Position numbers and translations under genes: made by a program
In this document: in pieces, positions 61,475-64,000 of the stretch
Position numbering within the stretch: the stretch's first letter is position 1
Layout: every line of letters begins with the position of its first letter
Notes under the pieces: generated by a model
Told to the model about the DNA's origin: nothing
The model's input: the letters and a program-made list of their open reading frames with translations, nothing else
Database searches by the model: none
Origin: CAWVWD01 sp965662365
GTDB lineage: Bacteria > Bacteroidota > Bacteroidia > Chitinophagales > Saprospiraceae
Length of the DNA stretch: 64,000 nucleotides
Assembly: GCA_965662365.1 (NCBI GenBank)
Contig: CBFIHR010000001.1
Span: 70,958 to 134,957 of the forward strand
Direction: 5' to 3'

Positions 61475-61981
61475 TTATCCTAAGTGACTTCTGACCATCC
61501 ACGCCATTTTTTCGTGCGTTCTCATTAAGCCGACCAAAAAGTCTGTTGTTCCTTCATCACCTAACTCTTGTGTTACGTTAATATCATCTCGTAAAGTTCG
61601 GATAATCGCTTCATGATCATTTAGAATGTTACTCAACATTTCTTCTGCATTTCCATTTAAATGATTACTTTCTCGCAATCTTGCATTATCCAAAAATGAA
61701 ATCAACGAACCAATACTGAAATGCCCCAAGCTTCGAATTCGTTCCGCAATATCGTCTGTTACTGTAAATAATTCTGTATATTGTTCTTCAAAGAAAGCGT
61801 GTAAGGATTGAAAAAACATACCTTGCACATTCCAGTGATAATTTCTTAATTTAGTGTAAAGGACTTGTTCGTCAGATAATAATCGAGTCAACCTTTTTAC
61901 AATTGTTGTACTTTTTTCGGCTTGCAACCCAATATTTGCTTCTGTTTTTGTCGATATACTTGTTGTGTTTACTGATTCCAT
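61475..61981 (-). CDS. dps: Dps-type DNA-binding ferritin-like protein
   Basis: Oxidises iron with peroxide, stores it in a 12-mer shell and protects DNA. 168 aa from the ATG at 61981; the frame continues to a TTG, but MESVNTTSIS is the likelier start. The ferroxidase residues are in order and at the usual spacing: His49 (NYHWNVQG), His61 (SLHAFFEEQY), Asp76 and Glu80 (DDIAERIRSLG). The N-terminal 24 residues, rich in Lys/Thr/Ser, could serve DNA binding. Monocistronic with a good terminator. Confidence 0.94.
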   Translation of the reverse strand: MESVNTTSISTKTEANIGLQAEKSTTIVKRLTRLLSDEQVLYTKLRNYHWNVQGMFFQSLHAFFEEQYTELFTVTDDIAERIRSLGHFSIGSLISFLDNARLRESNHLNGNAEEMLSNILNDHEAIIRTLRDDINVTQELGDEGTTDFLVGLMRTHEKMAWMVRSHLG

Positions 61982-62204
61982 GACTTTCTTTTTATTACCA
62001 AATAAATAACACAATTGAAACAAATTAATTATAAAATAGTTGTGTACTTAAGTGATAATAAATCATAAGAAACCGCATCTAATATTCGAATAAATATTCA
62101 GAATAATTTATAACCGCATAGCACGGTCGTCGATGCTAATAACAATTTAAAAAAGTTAGGAAAAAACACTAAAAATTTCTTGAAATTTCGCAGCTCAAAA
62201 TCAT

Positions 62205-63095
62205 CTATAATTTCAAAATACCTTTCCACCAACTTCTCTTTTGACTCACCATCAAGACTCCTGAAAATATCAATAAATATGCTAAAACTTTTCCAAAATC
62301 CAAGCTATCCTTTCCGAATGATAAAGCAATAATTGAAGCAATCAGTGGCTGTAAATAGATATAAACACTTACAACCGAAGCTGTTACATATTGTAACGCA
62401 TACGCATTGAATAAATAGGTCAATACGGTTACACCAATCAAAATAAATACAATTGCCCACCAAATATTAACTGGGATATTCGTAAAATCTGCCTCTAAGA
62501 AAGCACCGATTGTAAATGGAAAGATAGCAATAAAGCCGAAGGTAAATACCCATTTTAAAACGGTCATTGTGTTGTATTTTACCATCAATTGTTTTACTAA
62601 AATCAAATAAATCGCATACGATGTAGAATTAACACAAATTAATAAATCACCCACCAAACCATCAGAACTTAAACTTATCGAGCGACCATTACTCACCAAA
62701 AAACCTGCACCAACCAAACCTAAAACAATTCCAAATCCTTTAAATCTTGTAATAGGCTCATTTAAGAAAAAAGCAGAAATCGTAAGGACAATAATCGGGA
62801 CTAATAACAGAATCAAAGAAGCGTTAATGGGCGTTGTGAGGTTTAAACCTTTGAAAAAAGCTAACATATTGACGGCTGCTCCAAAAATACCACACAAGAT
62901 TAATCGTACTAAATCAGACTTTTCGACCTTCTCTGTTTTCATCGAAGCAAATATCCAAAACACAATCATTCCCGTCAAAATTCGCATAAAAACAAGGGCA
63001 TCAGGCGTGAGATATTTCGGCATCACCTCCTTTGCAATCGTGTAATTTGCAGCATAGATTAGGGTTACTAATAATAAGGCAATATGTGCTTTCAT
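62205..63095 (-). CDS. EamA/DMT-family transporter
   Basis: 296 aa from the ATG at 63095; the frame goes on to a GTG with seven extra residues. Ten hydrophobic helices arranged as two EamA repeats: the first ends LLLVPIIVLTISAFFLNEP (about 100-118), the second ends ASVVSVYIYLQPLIASIIAL, the usual position of the helix-breaking proline. The family exports amino acids, metabolites or drugs; the substrate cannot be read from sequence. It is followed by a gap to dps and preceded by the PAP2-like gene on the same strand, 62 bp away, and may be cotranscribed with it. Confidence 0.9.
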   Translation of the reverse strand: MKAHIALLLVTLIYAANYTIAKEVMPKYLTPDALVFMRILTGMIVFWIFASMKTEKVEKSDLVRLILCGIFGAAVNMLAFFKGLNLTTPINASLILLLVPIIVLTISAFFLNEPITRFKGFGIVLGLVGAGFLVSNGRSISLSSDGLVGDLLICVNSTSYAIYLILVKQLMVKYNTMTVLKWVFTFGFIAIFPFTIGAFLEADFTNIPVNIWWAIVFILIGVTVLTYLFNAYALQYVTASVVSVYIYLQPLIASIIALSFGKDSLDFGKVLAYLLIFSGVLMVSQKRSWWKGILKL

Positions 63096-63157
63096 AATAG
63101 AACTGTTGACAATCACTCTTATTTCGCTTGACGAAAAACCATCAAATAAAAGGCTGT

Positions 63158-63859
63158 CTATTGAAACATGAAGAAAATAGCAATAGTCATTGCGACAAAG
63201 CCTATCAAATAACCACCGTAAATATCAATCGGCTGAATTTCTCGTTCTACCGTTTCCGAATCTTCATCAAGCTCACCATCAACACTTAAAGCAATTTCTG
63301 GCCCTTGATCGTAATGTAAAATTAGCTGTACCGTTCCTATAAGACCCGTCACCAGAATCGCTAATATCAAAACGGTCGTCATATTGATTAAAGTGTAATT
63401 GAAGGTCGCCAGCATGACAATTACAGCGCTTAAAAACACTCCTGCTGCAACTGCATAAATGTTGACTTTTTGCACCAAATTAATTAGAAAAGAAAGAAAT
63501 AAAGCTATCGTAGCAGCTAACACAAATGCTCGATATGCTAACGGAATTTCTCCATTATCTTGAACGTTGACAAATATCCATAAATAAAAAATTCCCGATA
63601 CGATATAAGGACCGATTCGTTCCTGTTTATCGTGCATACCTAAAGAGGCAATAATTCCTAAACGCTCCATAACGATTATTGCAACACCTGGCAATAGTGC
63701 AGTCGAAAAAAATATCTGTATCAACGTCAAACTGTGCCAACTAAAATCGGTACTTCCAAATAAATATGGATTAACATTCATTACAATTAATAACAAATAT
63801 GTTAATAATAATAACGGATGAAATAGATAGGAAAATAGTCTTGCTACTGCTTTTAGCAT
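63158..63859 (-). CDS. PAP2-like membrane protein without the catalytic histidine
   Basis: 233 aa, about six transmembrane helices. The order of landmarks (RLFSYLFHPLLLLTYL, NPYLFG, then KQERIGPYIVSGIFYLW and a final DIYGGYLIGF) follows Bacteroidota phosphatases of the PAP2 family. The active-site phrase, usually KISAHxxGxGG, here reads KVNIYAVAAG (about 130-139), so the histidine is replaced by Tyr; the second catalytic histidine before the final helix is also not visible, and an acidic insert (about 188-212) lies there instead. It may be a non-catalytic paralogue or have a different role. Confidence 0.7.
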   Translation of the reverse strand: MLKAVARLFSYLFHPLLLLTYLLLIVMNVNPYLFGSTDFSWHSLTLIQIFFSTALLPGVAIIVMERLGIIASLGMHDKQERIGPYIVSGIFYLWIFVNVQDNGEIPLAYRAFVLAATIALFLSFLINLVQKVNIYAVAAGVFLSAVIVMLATFNYTLINMTTVLILAILVTGLIGTVQLILHYDQGPEIALSVDGELDEDSETVEREIQPIDIYGGYLIGFVAMTIAIFFMFQ

Positions 63860-63899
63860 TTTTTATATTTTTTGTATTTTTTGTATTTGTAATAAGGGA

Positions 63900-63907
63900 C
63901 AAATTTA
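63900..63907 (-). promoter_or_regulatory. Candidate -7 element (TAAATTTG) for the PAP2-like gene
   Basis: Exact TAnnTTTG on the minus strand, 40 nt upstream of the ATG at 63859; the -33 box is not clear. Confidence 0.38.
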
Positions 63908-63960
63908 GGGTTTATTTTTGATTGTAAGTTATATAGCGGCTTAGTAAGTGATAAATAAAC

Positions 63961-63997
63961 AAAAGACGTATTCTAATTTGTTAGAAATACGTCTTTT
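63961..63997. terminator. Hairpin terminator at the right edge
   Basis: Perfect 12-bp stem AAAAGACGTATT with its complement (63961-63972, 63986-63997) with a 13-nt loop. It probably ends the transcript of a gene beyond the window, transcribed leftward. Confidence 0.62.
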
Positions 63998-64000
63998 ATT

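Noticed and set aside
1..64000. CRISPR array, prophage, insertion sequence or defence island
   Set aside because: No regularly spaced direct repeats, transposase, integrase, phage or defence genes are visible in any frame.

Overview
This 64-kb window looks like chromosomal housekeeping DNA from a member of the Bacteroidota, probably a Saprospiria- or Cytophagia-like lineage. The placement is inferred from several signs: AT-rich DNA; promoters of the TTTG-N19/20-TAnnTTTG type; almost no Shine-Dalgarno sequences; a type 9 secretion sorting domain; a small Lacal_2735-type protein; an OstA-like periplasmic protein; a Tgt without its zinc cysteines; and an ATP synthase operon that lacks the beta and epsilon genes. 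I found no tRNA or rRNA gene, CRISPR array, prophage or intact insertion sequence.

Layout. 0.2-4.6 kb (minus): a small membrane peptide, pyrD, a deoxynucleoside kinase and dnaG. 4.9-9.3 kb (plus): a secreted helical protein, an orphan histidine kinase and a lipoprotein pullulanase. 9.4-16.8 kb (minus): a thioredoxin-fold protein, a YehP-like VWA protein, an ArsR regulator, and a tight four-gene cluster of beta-propeller-like lipoprotein, TlpA-type protein, TetR regulator and thioredoxin. 17.5-25.4 kb: tgt, an SH3-like lipoprotein, a GNAT-like protein, PBP1A, a 56-residue Lacal_2735-type protein, hemD and hemC. 25.7-30.2 kb (plus): an outer-membrane barrel, then TolC, an HlyD-type adaptor and a hotdog thioesterase. 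30.2-38.6 kb: a NarL-type regulator, an OstA-like protein, a helical surface protein, an ABC exporter with a glycosyltransferase, and a LamG protein with a sorting domain. 38.8-50.5 kb: NnrE/NnrD, glutaryl-CoA dehydrogenase, a patatin-like membrane lipase, KdsD, a TPR protein, MutL and Pcm. 50.9-55.5 kb (minus): efp-accB-accC, a membrane protein and RlmI. 55.7-61.1 kb (minus): atpB-atpE-atpF-atpH-atpA-atpG. 61.5-63.9 kb (minus): Dps, an EamA transporter and a PAP2-like membrane protein.

No large new gene system is visible. The most striking unexplained structure is in the intergenic DNA. Two junctions of the ATP synthase operon (atpF/atpH and atpA/atpG) are filled, from stop codon to about 12 nt before the start codon, by 80-nt inverted repeats built from ten 8-nt units in exact register. 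A shorter relative lies between tolC and hlyD. A second family, 33-nt palindromes beginning AGACCTGA, occurs three times. A third, 7-nt repeats, starts exactly at the stop codons of two unrelated genes. The kdsD leader can fold into a closed multi-helix structure next to a GTG start. Protein oddities include a His-rich extension on AtpB, a proline-rich repeat linker in DnaG, a MutL without the endonuclease histidine, and a PAP2-like protein without its catalytic histidine.

All calls come from reading the sequence and from remembered family motifs; no database search was run.
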